This document shows, one piece after another, positions 1-9,649 of a stretch of 64,000 bases of DNA (positions are counted from its first letter, which is position 1; every line of letters starts with the position of its first letter). The notes beneath the pieces are model-generated. The model searched no databases. It was not told where the DNA came from and was given only the letters and a program-made list of their open reading frames with translations. Made by a program: the position numbers and the translations under genes. The stretch is from Styela clava (Eukaryota; Chordata; Ascidiacea; Stolidobranchia; Styelidae), in NCBI RefSeq assembly GCF_964204865.1, contig NC_135255.1:17513135-17577134 (forward strand), in the 5' to 3' direction.

Positions 1-40
1 TAATCCTGAAAATATACCGGAGTTGACTGACAATTACTTG

Positions 41-164
41 AAATTTTGGCGCTCCCGAAGTATGTGCACTAAGATGGCGCGCAACCTGAACCCTAACATG
101 GTACACATACTGTGTTGAGGTTCTGAGCCATCTTGGTGCACATACTTCAGGAGCCCCGAAATTT
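41..164. mobile_element. Foldback MITE copy A (short form)
   Basis: Inverted terminal repeats of about 38 bp, with core CCCGAAGTATGTG and AAGATGGC, lie at 41-78 and, reversed, at about 127-164. The interior keeps CTGAACCCTAAC. The same family recurs at 3,457-3,708 and 14,274-14,525; this copy is about half their length, so it is probably internally deleted. No coding capacity. A clear target duplication was not found, so the superfamily is unknown. Confidence 0.8.
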
Positions 165-540
165 TTTTAGGCAGATTATGTGACTTATGTCTAGTATGTA
201 AGCCTATGTAAAATGTATACACAGGTATTTAAATTATAAAATGTATACCAGTATATCACTTACACAATATAGTTTTATTTTCAAATTTCTGATTTAAATA
301 CATTTTACCTTGAACATTTATTAATAATGGCGGCACAGACATTTATTTAGATAGATAGGGCCAAGAAATTGATTTCTGAATCGATCGTAAATGAATATTC
401 TCAGTCATATTGGACACCAGAAGCATGACAATTGAAAAATGGATGAACAAAACTATTTTTCATCAGGAAACTGAATACCAAATTCAAAAATTACAAAACA
501 ATTTCAATTTATTAACATTCTTATACCAAATATAATAATA
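165..540. other. AT-rich non-coding stretch
   Basis: AT-rich sequence with no exon, RNA gene or repeat that I could recognise. It would be intron or 3' sequence of the TMEM45-like gene that runs leftwards on the - strand. Confidence 0.5.
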
Positions 541-842
541 TTATCCTTCTGAGTGGGCCAGATACAGATAATAGACATGGTTACTGGTCCAGAAGCTCAA
601 AATTCAGTATGAAAAACTATGAATGAAAAGTAGTTTATTTACATCAGCTAGGCTAACGTTTATATAATAATACAAAGCCCAATGTATAATTAGGGTCGTT
701 ATGACGTTATTTTTATCAACATTTTCAACAGAAATTTATATCCATAGAACCTATAGTAGTAATTTCTGTAGACAAAAGTGGGCCGAATAAAACACTCGGG
801 TGGGTCGGATCTGGCCCACGGGCCGTCATTAGCCCACCCCTG
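541..842 (-). mobile_element. hAT-like transposon end (truncated)
   Basis: On the - strand the end at 842 begins CAGGGGTGGGC and is followed by GGCCCGTGGGCC and further GGCCCAC motifs. This is the usual look of hAT termini (CAGGGGTG plus a GC-rich 'cggcccg' zone). A second GTGGGCCAGAT motif lies at about 553. I could not find the opposite terminus or an 8-bp target duplication, so the left limit is uncertain. No transposase frame is visible. Confidence 0.5.
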
Positions 843-974
843 TATTATAATATCCAGCTATATTTCGTCAAAGACTTGCTAATTAAAACTACAATATCAA
901 GTTACCAAATATCTGTTTTTCGATTATTTAATCCCGTACAACCTGAATACAACGTTTAATAATAAAGCACAAAC

Positions 975-1145
975 CTTTAGGCACTACATTTTTTGCAGTA
1001 TAAGAAATGATGTCTGCCAAACCAGATAAACCAAAAAAGAAATACATGGTAGCGTGCTGCCAGTTCATGGGATGAGTGAAATCGCCGTCAGAGTTATGTA
1101 AAGCTCCCATTGGGGCACCAGGATAGAAAAGTTCAACTAATGTAC
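975..1145 (-). CDS. TMEM45-like protein (DUF716), exon 3
   Basis: Internal coding exon of 171 nt. It is bounded by a TTCAG acceptor (1150-1146) and a GTTTGT donor starting at 974. It encodes a stretch containing PMNWQHATMYFFFGLSGLAD, which matches the hallmark 'MNWQHSTMYLFFAVSG' region of TMEM45A/B, multi-pass membrane proteins of the DUF716 family. Exon 2 ends one base into a Gly codon, and this exon supplies the other two, so the frame runs through. It ends with one base of a codon; the exons for the remaining membrane helices must lie left of position 1. The cellular role of TMEM45 proteins is poorly known, so none is asserted. Symbol left blank because A/B orthology cannot be decided. Confidence 0.85.
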
Positions 1146-1164
1146 CTGAATGTAAGAGTAATGT

Positions 1165-1250
1165 GAAAATTTATAATAAAATTATTTGGACGACGCAATG
1201 GCCTAGTTGGCCGTTTGGACGACGCAATGGCCGTTTAATAATAAGATGTT
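1165..1250 (+). repeat. Partial duplicate of SINE head
   Basis: AAAATTATTTGGACGACGCAATGGCCTAG at about 1,179 resembles the head of the SINE at 1,310-1,345 (AAAATTATTTGGACAACGCC). The GGACGACGCAATGGCC piece then occurs again at about 1,216. These are fragments only, lying in intron 2 of the TMEM45-like gene. Confidence 0.55.
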
Positions 1251-1309
1251 AAAACTTTAATATGCTGTTATTGTGGAATATACCCTCAGGTAATAGTAAT
1301 GTGAGACTA

Positions 1310-1431
1310 ATTAATAAAATTATTTGGACAACGCCATGGCCTAGTGTTTTAGTCGTCAGAACTGTGTCTGTGTTGCGGAATATGCTCTCGGGTTCAAATC
1401 CCATGCCCCCACTCGCCCAGGGTGCAACGAA
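1310..1431 (+). mobile_element. tRNA-derived SINE
   Basis: It has an RNA polymerase III split promoter: A-box-like TGGCCTAGTG at 1337-1346 and B box GGGTTCAAATCCC at 1390-1402, followed by CCCAGGGTGCAA. The element at 2,229-2,340 on the other strand shares the B box and the CCCAGGGTG tail, so both belong to one family. It is not a working tRNA: the A-to-B spacing and the arms do not form a cloverleaf by eye. Confidence 0.65.
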
Positions 1432-1612
1432 TATCTGTGAACACATGAGCGACTACAAGAACATTGATAATTATGATAGTTTTTTTTTTCGTTAAATTAG
1501 GTAGGCCTATGTTTTCAAAGAGAAAAAAAAAACTGTATTACATAATCATTGGTGACGAAATGTTAATTAAAGGTAATTATTGAAGGAATATTGAATTTAA
1601 CTCAATTTTGGA

Positions 1613-1790
1613 CTGCCAATTGAGGAATACCGAGTCAGAAATTCAGCAATTTGACATTTCATTAATTGTGCCAACTGGCAGACATACAGACCTGTTACAG
1701 TCTATCGAGGAATACTGGAACTGAAATCCAGGAACATTTTATCTTTTGTGCCAACTGGCAGACTTACAGACCTGCTACTGTCAATTCAAA
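1613..1790. repeat. Two-unit imperfect tandem duplication
   Basis: TGTGCCAACTGGCAGAC followed by ACAGACCTG occurs at about 1,668 and again at about 1,748. The preceding GAGGAATAC segment is also duplicated, giving two units of roughly 80-90 bp. It lies in intron 2 of the TMEM45-like gene close to the exon 2 donor. Reading frames over it look accidental. Confidence 0.75.
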
Positions 1791-1845
1791 AAGAATAAAA
1801 TGGTGCACGGAGTTGCGTCAAATATTATTTTATTACTTCACTTAC

Positions 1846-1958
1846 CCACAGACGTAAAGAATATTTTCAGGCATCCTTCCACCACAAGCATAGAGCACGG
1901 TAGTTTTCCACAACAGTAGAAAGTTCCATAGTAGTTGTAATCCTTCTTACTTCGTGAT
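1846..1958 (-). CDS. TMEM45-like protein (DUF716), exon 2
   Basis: Internal exon of 113 nt with acceptor CTCATCTCAG (ending at 1959) and donor GTAAGT starting at 1845. It encodes SRSKKDYNYYG, then a hydrophobic segment with LPCSMLVVEGCLKIFFTSVG. The position and pattern match the second membrane segment of TMEM45 proteins, which follows a short basic loop. Its entry phase completes a codon begun by either first exon (4,715 or 6,622). Its last base completes a Gly codon with exon 3. Splice phases therefore agree across all three exons, which supports a live gene. Confidence 0.8.
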
Positions 1959-2228
1959 CTGAGATGAGGAAAAGCAAAATTTAGTAAAAAATAATTTTCA
2001 ATCGATTCCCAGAATGCATGCATCAGTTTTGTATTTCAAAGAACATGCGTAAAGTGGTACCAAAGGAATAACTTCCAGATTTGAAGTATTTTATATGACA
2101 CGATATTTTTTATACAGCGCGTATCGCACATTTCGCTCTAAATATGGCCCTGCACAACATCCTATAACATGTGAAAAGCCACCGTTTTGAGAAGGATTGA
2201 AACCTTTCCGGTTCCTTATTGTCCACCC

Positions 2229-2340
2229 ATCTTATTACACCCTGGGTAAAGTGGGGTACGAGATTTGAACTTGAGATGTGTAATCTATAGCCAACATGGT
2301 TGGGTGAAGCACTTCAACTACCAGACCATCGTGCCCAAAA
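2229..2340 (-). mobile_element. tRNA-derived SINE
   Basis: On the - strand: A-box-like TGGTCTGGTAGTTG (about 2,329-2,316), B box AAGTTCAAATCTC (2272-2260), then a CCCAGGGTGTAATAAG tail. It is the same family as the SINE at 1,310. It lies in intron 1 of the TMEM45-like gene in the same orientation as the gene. Confidence 0.65.
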
Positions 2341-2345
2341 TTTAT

Positions 2346-3035
2346 TTTATATCAACCAAATCCAGTAGTTGACTTGTATGTCACTCACAATGTCACAAAC
2401 ACGTCAATCCGAAACAGTACATATTTGTGATATTTGTTTATACTACCAAGTAGGAACACCATACAATGATACAATAGTAACATAATATGCTGATAATGCA
2501 TGAATATTGAGATGCATGCACACCATTTTCTACCAAACTAAAGCAAGCAATAAAAAAAGACAGAGAATTTGAACGAGACTTACTTTAATCTATAGGTTTC
2601 TATGTACTGGTAAACTAAAAATGGTATCAGTATAAAGCACATGGATTTGTGCAAAAATATTCTATTATTAAATGGAAAGAGAAAAAAAATTCAGATCCAA
2701 AAATACACATCTGAAACCGATTTAAATGATGATGGGCATTCAGATTTCAACTAGGCAAAACATTGATGCCTCCATATTGACTTGCCTTGTTAATTAACGT
2801 AATTACTGGTTGAATGGGCCGAAGCATCTGTCAACATACTTTATTACTGCTGAATTAAATTTTTACCTACGGCAGTTAACTAATTGTTTGAGTATTGACT
2901 TGATTTTTAATAACACTAGGAAAACTTTTCCTTTTGACATTTTACATAGAACAAGATACACAGACAACAACACCGATCTACACCACCAGCTAATCTAAAA
3001 TGATCATGCTTCTATACATTTATTAACATGATATG
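2346..3035. other. Intronic AT-rich stretch
   Basis: I see no exon, RNA gene or clear repeat. The short open frame near 2,810 lacks splice context and any recognisable family pattern. Confidence 0.5.
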
Positions 3036-3425
3036 TAATAGTACTAACAAAGCAATATAAAATGGTATATATGGGTTTGAATCACAGCGCTATAATATAC
3101 GATTATTGGATGGAAATATATCAGACAAATAAAATGTTCAAAATTAAAGTTCTTTGAGGAAACATATTAATTTCAAAAATGGTACTAACAAAGCAGTTTA
3201 ATATGGTAGCCTATATAGATGTGAATAACAGCAATGTAGCTATATAGCTATGTACAATTGTTAGAAATTTATCATACCAATAAAATGTTCAAAGTTACAA
3301 ATTCTTTGAAATGTATTAATTTCATAATGACTTGAGAATTGAGATACCCCGGAATGAGAGTGAAAAACCAAACCAGACTAATAAAATTTTCAAATTCCAA
3401 AATATTTTATTTTCAAGACGACTTG
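3036..3425. repeat. Degenerate tandem repeat, about 145 bp, 2.5 units
   Basis: GTACTAACAAAGCA then ATATGG recurs at about 3,038 and 3,182. CAATAAAATGTTCAAA-type segments (CAAATAAAATGTTCAAA, CCAATAAAATGTTCAAA, CTAATAAAATTTTCAAA) recur at about 3,125, 3,280 and 3,378. Units are diverged and the third is partial. Non-coding; it lies in intron 1 of the TMEM45-like gene. Confidence 0.7.
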
Positions 3426-3456
3426 AGGTACACAATAATGAGTACAGGTAACTAAG

Positions 3457-3708
3457 ACTTTCGGCACTCCCGAAGTATGTGAACCAAGATGGCGGACACC
3501 GGAATGTAGTTAGTATATGCACCAGGTTAGGATTAGACCATGATTTCAGTTACAAGTACTATAGGAGTCACTTGGCTAGTCCCCGAACTCATAATAGAAC
3601 CAAAAAGCTGAAAATAGGAATAAAATTATGGCCTAACCCTAACCTGGTACACATACTACGTTTCGGTGTCCGCCATCTTGGTTCACTTACTTCGGGAGTA
3701 CAAACTTT
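3457..3708. mobile_element. Foldback MITE copy B
   Basis: About 252 bp with inverted repeats of about 50 bp containing CCCGAAGTATGTGAACC, AAGATGGCGGACACCGGAA on the left and the reverse complement on the right. Telomere-like GGTTAGGATTAG and CTAACCCTAACC motifs sit just inside the arms. It matches copy C at 14,274-14,525 in length and layout. It is inserted in intron 1 of the TMEM45-like gene. No open frame spans it meaningfully. Confidence 0.85.
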
Positions 3709-4623
3709 TTATAAATGTTACAAAAGTTCAAATGATATTTGATTACAAAACTATTACAATACACTTTATTCTACTTATTTTGAATGTGGCTAAAAGGCTC
3801 TTGAAAATAGTTACCATTTTCAATGAGGATTAAATTTATACACAACTAAATAACCGAACTTTAATATTGATCTACCATATTACCATAACTTAGAAATAAA
3901 ATCTTGTGCACTAGCATGCATTCCTGTGTAAATTAACAAAAATAAATGAAGGTTTTATATTAAATTTAACATCGTGGCAAAAAAAAACGAAAAAAAAATG
4001 TTTAAAAATTTTGTTTCTGTTTTCCAAATCATAGTTTTCAACACCAAAAAATCCTGAATGTTTCTAATCAAAGAAATTCTAATCAAGAAAATTTCATCTC
4101 AGATTCAAGCTTTAAACTTGAGGAAAATCAAATTTTGATAACAAAAACATTAATATATGCAAAGCTTTGCTTATACACTGCTAAGAATGCTTGATAATCT
4201 TGATGCTTTTTCGATTTGGACTTATAGTTTATCGCTATTGAAATTAAGATTCCAGGCAACACAGTTTGAAAATTCAACTCTGGTAAAAACATGCCAAGCT
4301 CTAACTAAGAGTCAACAGAACAATAACAACACTAAATTTTCCAGAAATTCTATGATTTAAAAAAAAAAAGTTAGTTTAATTGATAATTTTTAGTTGATTC
4401 ACCACTTTATAGCACCTCAATACAATACAATTAACGGTAGGTCAAAATTTAGAGTGAAATTGGGAATATGACTTGCTGTAAAATAAATTCGAATTGTTCA
4501 AAATAATTTACAAAGCATAATCCTAGATGAACTCATGTACAGGATGTGCTACTTTTATACATAAAGAATCACCCGATCATTCCCCTGTGTCATGCAAAAA
4601 CACCAAGCATGCTATAAACTTAC
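3709..4623. other. Intronic AT-rich stretch
   Basis: AT-rich with A/T homopolymers (for example about 3,978-4,000 and 4,360). No exon or RNA gene seen. Confidence 0.5.
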
Positions 4624-4715
4624 GTAAAGTAACTCCAGGAGTATCCAATAACATACCAGATACCAAAAAATATAAAAAAAGAACCAGGAAGAACGTGACC
4701 TCCGTAGCTACCCAT
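4624..4715 (-). CDS. TMEM45-like protein, alternative first coding exon A
   Basis: This is 92 nt from ATG at 4715-4713 to a canonical GTAAGT donor starting at 4623. It encodes MGSYGGHVLPGSFFIFFGIW and a further hydrophobic run. It matches the TMEM45 N-terminus (M-x-x-[FY]-x-GH-x-LPG-[ST]-FF), including the conserved GHxLPG motif and first membrane helix. It ends with two bases of a codon and joins exon 2 in frame as SYFT-SRSKK. A possible acceptor (ATATTTTTAG at about 4,748) lies upstream, so a non-coding leader exon is possible. Confidence 0.85.
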
Positions 4716-6530
4716 TATTTTGGATAATAAAAGTAAAAATTTCACCTAAAAATATCTTTATATACAGTATTTATAGTTAAAATGATTTACATTATTTTGA
4801 GCAAAGTACAATAGATTAAACTTAACATTGAATCTATCAAGGGCCAAGGAAAGACAAATACAGCATGACAGTATCAATGATGTGCAAATTTTTTCACAAA
4901 GTGGTGGCAGACCTTTTTCGTACAGTCGAGCCATGAGAATAATAATTAGCAAAAAAGAGACAGTTTTTTGGATAAGAAATAATGTACAGGAGTACCTGCA
5001 GTATTTTTGTTGTCTTCAAATATAGACATATCGGTAAAATTGTTCAAAAATATTGAAATTAATGTCTAATCCAAAGTAAATATTTCATTGCCAAAAATAT
5101 TGCTAAAGCAATAAATTTTACTCTAATTAAGATACTTTCTACAAAGTTGCACTAGCATACCGGTACTTATTATTAACCTATGTAACTATGTCTGTACAAC
5201 TCAACTGCAACTCTGACTTAGAATTAGCTGGCGAGGCTCAAGATATTATTTTAGTTGCAAGTACATTTGACTGTGAAATGAAAGCTGTGCTCCAAATGAC
5301 ACAATATAATATAATAGGAATTCAACTGATTGATCAACTGTAATCGAAAAATAAATAAACTAAATAGGAATAAAGTGCATCAGAAGCCTACAAGAAATAA
5401 AAGATGTTATAAAATTTGCAAAGTAGATTGAATATTCTATTAATTATACAAAATATTTCATGACTCGTATTCTTGGAACTAGGCTTATCGCGACATCGCA
5501 AATCAGTTTTACGCGCTCGAAGGTTGAAAAATATCGGTGGATGAACAGTACACTAGCGATAAACTACTGGTTTGTTATTGTGCCCTCCAGAAACCACCTA
5601 TTCACAATATCCTGATGCCCTCCCTAGACTGGTAAACTGAGGTCATATTATCATGACCTATACTCAGTCTTCCTCTGATATCCTGTCAAAAATGTGAGTC
5701 AAAAAAAATTTCGGCATCTATTATGCCTTTTGTGGTTTCCAGACAAGTTCTTTTTGTATATAGTTGGTGCACATGATAAAAAAAATTCAAAACTATACAT
5801 AAGTCTTTTATTAAAATATAATCCATTCAAAGTTATTGAGCCAATGCTCTAAAATGAAGAACCAGATGCGGCCCGAAACGAATACTTAAAATGTCCAGAT
5901 TCAGACAGCGTTCTGGCCTATTGTGCAGTTATTTTTTGCTTTCTCATTTCCTGGATTGATGAAGGACAAACGATATATTGGCAGATTCGAGGCATGACAT
6001 GAAACTTTATTTGAGTAACCGAAAATAACCTAAATAAAACGACTCATTTTTAAAAACAGATATTTATTGCTTATGTTTTCGTTACAGCAATCAGTGTATC
6101 ACAACATACTAGTGCGCCATTAAAGAGGCCAAAATATTTAAATAGTAGATCATATGCATCACGATTATGAGACTGTATAATTATGTGGTTTAGAAATACA
6201 TTGTATGTGTAATCGTATACAGGTATAGGGCAGTATAGATGTGAAAAAATGGAAATCAAATCCGCGGTTTTCTGTGCGTGAGGTTTTGTGACTTATATTC
6301 AGACATCTAAGGTTCTCACGCACCGGGCTTGCTGCCTACTCGAAGCCCCTCATTTCAAAGACTCACATGCTTTTTTTTATGTTCCAGAAAATAGCCAGAA
6401 TCTGGTGCTGTACTGCAACACTCTAGACATGACAGCGTCATTTTAAAAACAGAGAATGAGTAATTTTCCAGATTCATAAATAACAGATATCCTGCCCTAA
6501 ATTCAAGTAGTATAAATACCATCTACTCAC
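4716..6530. other. Interval between the two first exons
   Basis: 1.8 kb of AT-rich sequence. I looked for a private second exon that could belong to first exon B and did not find one with splice sites and the TMEM45 pattern. A short hairpin GGTCAT-attatc-ATGACC lies near 5,642. The region near 6,260-6,350 is richer in GC, but I cannot assign it. Confidence 0.45.
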
Positions 6531-6622
6531 TTCAGATATCTTGAAATGTATAGAAAAGCATAATATATTCCAAATATAATAAAAAATGTCCCAGGAAGAG
6601 TATGTCCACCCCAGCTTGCCAT
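6531..6622 (-). CDS. TMEM45-like protein, alternative first coding exon B
   Basis: It runs from ATG at 6622-6620 to a GTGAGT donor starting at 6530, and is 92 nt, exactly as long as exon A. It encodes MASWGGHTLPGTFFIIFGIY followed by more hydrophobic residues, again with the TMEM45 GHxLPG[ST]FF signature and first membrane helix. It ends in the same phase as exon A, so it too can splice to exon 2 at 1,958. It is either a mutually exclusive first exon of the same gene with its own promoter, or the start of a paralogue that has lost the rest. Confidence 0.8.
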
Positions 6623-7117
6623 TTTGTTACAGATACAGCACAGAATTTGTTTAGGCAAAGTTGATTTTAAGAAGTTAGAAGAACTAGTTTAAATCTGAAA
6701 TAGATATAGGCTATTAAAATAAACATATTTAAAAGTTTTTTTTCAATACAAAAATATTTCAGTCTACGAAAGTAAAAGTTGTAACTGCTTAAATAATGTC
6801 AAACAAAAATATGATGTGAGATTTTCAAATTTTTTTAAAAATCCGTCAGCAGCGAAATTAAATTCGTGACAGACATGTTTAGGTATAACCCATGCCAAAT
6901 AGGGTACCGGTACCCGTATACAGGTATAGGGTTTCTTGCGTAAGAGACTTTCATAAAAAAAATTGAGCTGTATTTCCATATCACGTTTTTGTTTGTTATT
7001 TCTATTAAAAGATCCATTATTATCAATAATGTATTTTATACAGATTTTACTGTAATAACAGACCTTCTAGTTAAAAAATCGAATAGACTTTCTTGACCTT
7101 CGACTTTTATGAAAATA
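6623..7117. other. Upstream flank of the TMEM45-like gene
   Basis: It may hold the promoter for first exon B, but I see no clear TATA box or initiator. A GGTACCGGTACCCGTATAC run at about 6,903 belongs to the palindrome family noted at 7,740-8,030. A nearby GTATACAGGTATAGGG is shared with about 6,216. Confidence 0.4.
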
Positions 7118-7126
7118 GAAACAAAG

Positions 7127-7727
7127 GGGACAGACTAAAAGACGACACTTGAAAATTAGGCACTTTTTTAGGCCCCTCTCAAAAAAGGTAAATGGGAGTA
7201 ATAACTTTTAAAAAGATACCGGTAATGAATTAGTTAAAAATATTTTATACAACATGTAAATTGCAACAATTCGAAGTGACCAAATAAGTGCCTAGCATAT
7301 ATGTTGTGATAGAGCACGTGCGCCTCCTTATAATACTACGTTTTAAATATTACCAATGGGTTTACTTGTTGCAATTTGTATGACAATATTTAATTTGAAT
7401 ATTTTCACTTACTAATTCATCGTCTTTTTGAAGTTATTACGCACATTTTACCTTCTTTCCAAAGTGCCTATCTGTAACAACTTATTATTCTCAAATACCA
7501 CTACTAGTACTAGACTCAAGTACATTCATTGGATATTCACCTAGGCTAGTCATTGTGACTACTATTTTTATTTTCTGTCTTTTTTATTGATTATAATTCC
7601 CATTTTCTATATTTTTCGAAGTGCCTGATTAGGTGCCTAGCATATGTGGTGATCGAGAGTTATTACGCCCATTGTACCCTCTTTTCCGAAGTGCCTAATT
7701 TTCAAGTGTCTACTTTTAGTCCGTCCC
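7127..7727. mobile_element. Mutator-like foldback element with 9-bp TSD
   Basis: It is flanked by a perfect 9-bp direct repeat GAAACAAAG (7118-7126 and 7728-7736). The termini are GGGACAGACTAAAAG on the left and, reversed, GGGACGGACTAAAAG on the right. Arms continue through ACACTTGAAAATTAGGCAC and TAATAACTTTTA-like sequence for about 80 bp. A third arm-like segment (about 7,400-7,480, with GAAGTTATTACGC and AAAGTGCCTA) makes a nested foldback. It is 601 bp with no transposase. A 9-bp target duplication with long inverted repeats is typical of the Mutator superfamily; that assignment is inference. Confidence 0.8.
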
Positions 7728-7740
7728 GAAACAAAGCACT

Positions 7741-8025
7741 ACGGTACCGGTAACTAGCCGTAACGTTAGCTGCCGTACCCTACAGAACTATCATAAGATG
7801 GCGTTACCATATGCATGTAAACTATGCTAAATGTGTCATTGAAGTCCAGCACAGTTCTGTAATTTGAAAAAAAGCCATGTATATTTAAAATCAATCAGTC
7901 AATTATACCGGTAACAGTGAATACAAGCCCCTTGGCCTTGATTACGGTACCGGTACCTACCTTACGAGACAATCTGGTACCGGTACCGTAACTCCACATC
8001 CCCCACATTACGGTACCGGTAACAT
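7741..8025. repeat. Cluster of TACCGGTA palindromes
   Basis: TACCGGTA or its GGTACCGGTACC extension occurs at about 7,744, 7,905, 7,944, 7,977 and 8,011, within 280 bp. Single copies occur at about 5,158, 6,904, 7,218 and 10,773. All are perfect palindromes. The open frame on the - strand over this region (8,206-7,895) is built from these repeats and is not a convincing gene. Confidence 0.6.
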
Positions 8026-8029
8026 GTTG

Positions 8030-8605
8030 TAAAGTAAACAACCAGCGCGAATGAATTTTACTATCTGACGACCACCGCACATCGCAATTTGTATGAACTT
8101 GCGAACTTAAAACAGAACACACATTAAACAAGAAAGCTGTGCTCAAATATATGGACACGTTAACCAGAGCGAAGCAGTATTTATCTTTGACGCCACCAGT
8201 ACCCACAAAAAATTCCGAGTTTCGCGTAGAAATAATTTACAGAATCAAACCGGACAGCCAGTGTTCCCATGGATAAAATAATACAGCAAAATTTTAGACG
8301 AAATATCAAATTTCGTGCGAAATTTAGAAATAAATAAAAGTAATAGCTTTCTGGCAAAAAAATCAATCTTTACTCACTGAAAATTTCAAAGCAATTGGTT
8401 CAGTAGTCAAAGAGAGAAGCAGTTTTTTTTCAAATGATGAAGACAAATAATAACAATAACAACAAAATTTTGAAACGATCGTTATGTCCACTACGTGTCC
8501 AATAATATCAGACTGTAGCCGGACTTATACCACTTTCTAATAATTTAAATAATACCACATTTCTGAAAGCACCGCTGACTTAACAAGGTGAAAAAGTCGA
8601 AAGTT
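8030..8605. other. Non-coding stretch
   Basis: No supported gene, RNA or repeat seen between the palindrome cluster and the dispersed repeat at 8,609. Confidence 0.45.
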
Positions 8606-8608
8606 TAG

Positions 8609-8795
8609 TTAAAGGTGGGTTATCACGCAAACGTTTATGTAGAAAATTTGATTCTATATAATTTTTTAGGAATTTTGACGTTTACCGCCTGCATAAAGTG
8701 GACTTCTAGTTATCAATTTTTAAAAACCGCTCGAACGAAAATCGACAGCACTTCGGAAATGGCCTTTGATGACGTATTAGTGAGAACTCGTTCAG
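8609..8795 (+). repeat. Dispersed repeat, copy 1 (inverted partner at 14,679)
   Basis: About 190 bp matching the reverse complement of 14,679-14,869. Shared blocks are TTAAAGG-GGGTT-ATCACGC, AAATTTGATTCT, TTTTTAGGA, CATAAAGTGGACTTC and TAGTGAGAACTCGT preceded by GATGACGTA. Frames are not conserved between the copies (the other copy has early stops), so it is non-coding. Origin unknown. Confidence 0.75.
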
Positions 8796-8799
8796 GAAC

Positions 8800-9649
8800 T
8801 TGCCTTCATTGCGCTTTCGCGAGTAGTGTTTATCTTCTGTTTTGGCGTTTAATATTAGTTCCTCAAAGATTGAAACAATAATGTATAATAAAACAGAAAT
8901 CACAATGCATAGAAAGCTCTGACTGAAAGAAATTAGGCAATGGCGTTTTATGCATTGAGCGTACCGGAACTGACCGGCCGTCAATAGGCCTTGAAAATAT
9001 GATTTTAGAGTAAGTTTCAACCACTTTACTATGTTTTTAAGCTGTTTGATATGATATCCAGTTAATGTACAATGCCAGCATGTTAAACTGTTAACTTTTC
9101 ACATGTTTTAAGTTGCAACTTGGGCGTCTGAACAGTACAAATTGATACGTTCACCAAGAGAGTGATAGTCTACTAGGTAAACGTAAAATAACCAGTAAGG
9201 ATTTATTTTTTTATTCATTCCACATTATTACTGTTGCTTGCTGAACATTACTAATCTGTTTCGTGATATTATGCTGATCTCTTTTATGCCAGTTCTATCA
9301 ATTTAATATTTATACTTTGTTTTCCAGTTCACACTGCGAGTAACAACACAGCTCAGCTGTTAGCGATCAACTAATGGAGCTTCGTGAAAAAACATTTATT
9401 GACATGAATGATTTACATATGATGAACACTCAAAATAAAATGTTAAAAATAAATAAAAACTGATTGGATAAACTGCGTCGGGTATTATTGTTTCGAGCTG
9501 TGGGCTGGAGTTTGCATGGATTCCAACAATTTTAAGGCCGAAACAATCCTCGAATTAGAAGTCTTCTTTTAGTTCCATGGAGGCATCAGAACACGTTACT
9601 TGAGAAAATTTGATCCATCGTTTTTTTTCTTGTTTCCGGCTTTGGGATG
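8800..9649. other. Non-coding stretch
   Basis: AT-rich, with no recognised gene. A splice-acceptor-like TTTGTTTTCCAG at 9,316-9,327 precedes a 30-codon frame (ATG 9,374 to TGA 9,463), but stops lie upstream in that frame and nothing identifies it. Confidence 0.4.

Noticed and set aside
3601-3660. Interstitial telomere repeat (CTAACCCTAACC)
   Set aside because: Only two repeats, and they are a fixed part of the foldback MITE family.
7895-8206. 103-codon frame on the - strand
   Set aside because: Built largely from the TACCGGTA palindromes (repeated GTGT residues); no recognisable domain.
8706-9020. 104-codon frame on the - strand
   Set aside because: No family pattern or splice context, and it overlaps a dispersed repeat that is non-coding in its other copy.
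9328-9463. Possible last exon after TTTGTTTTCCAG
   Set aside because: Stops precede the ATG in frame, the frame is 30 codons, and no neighbouring exon or family supports it.
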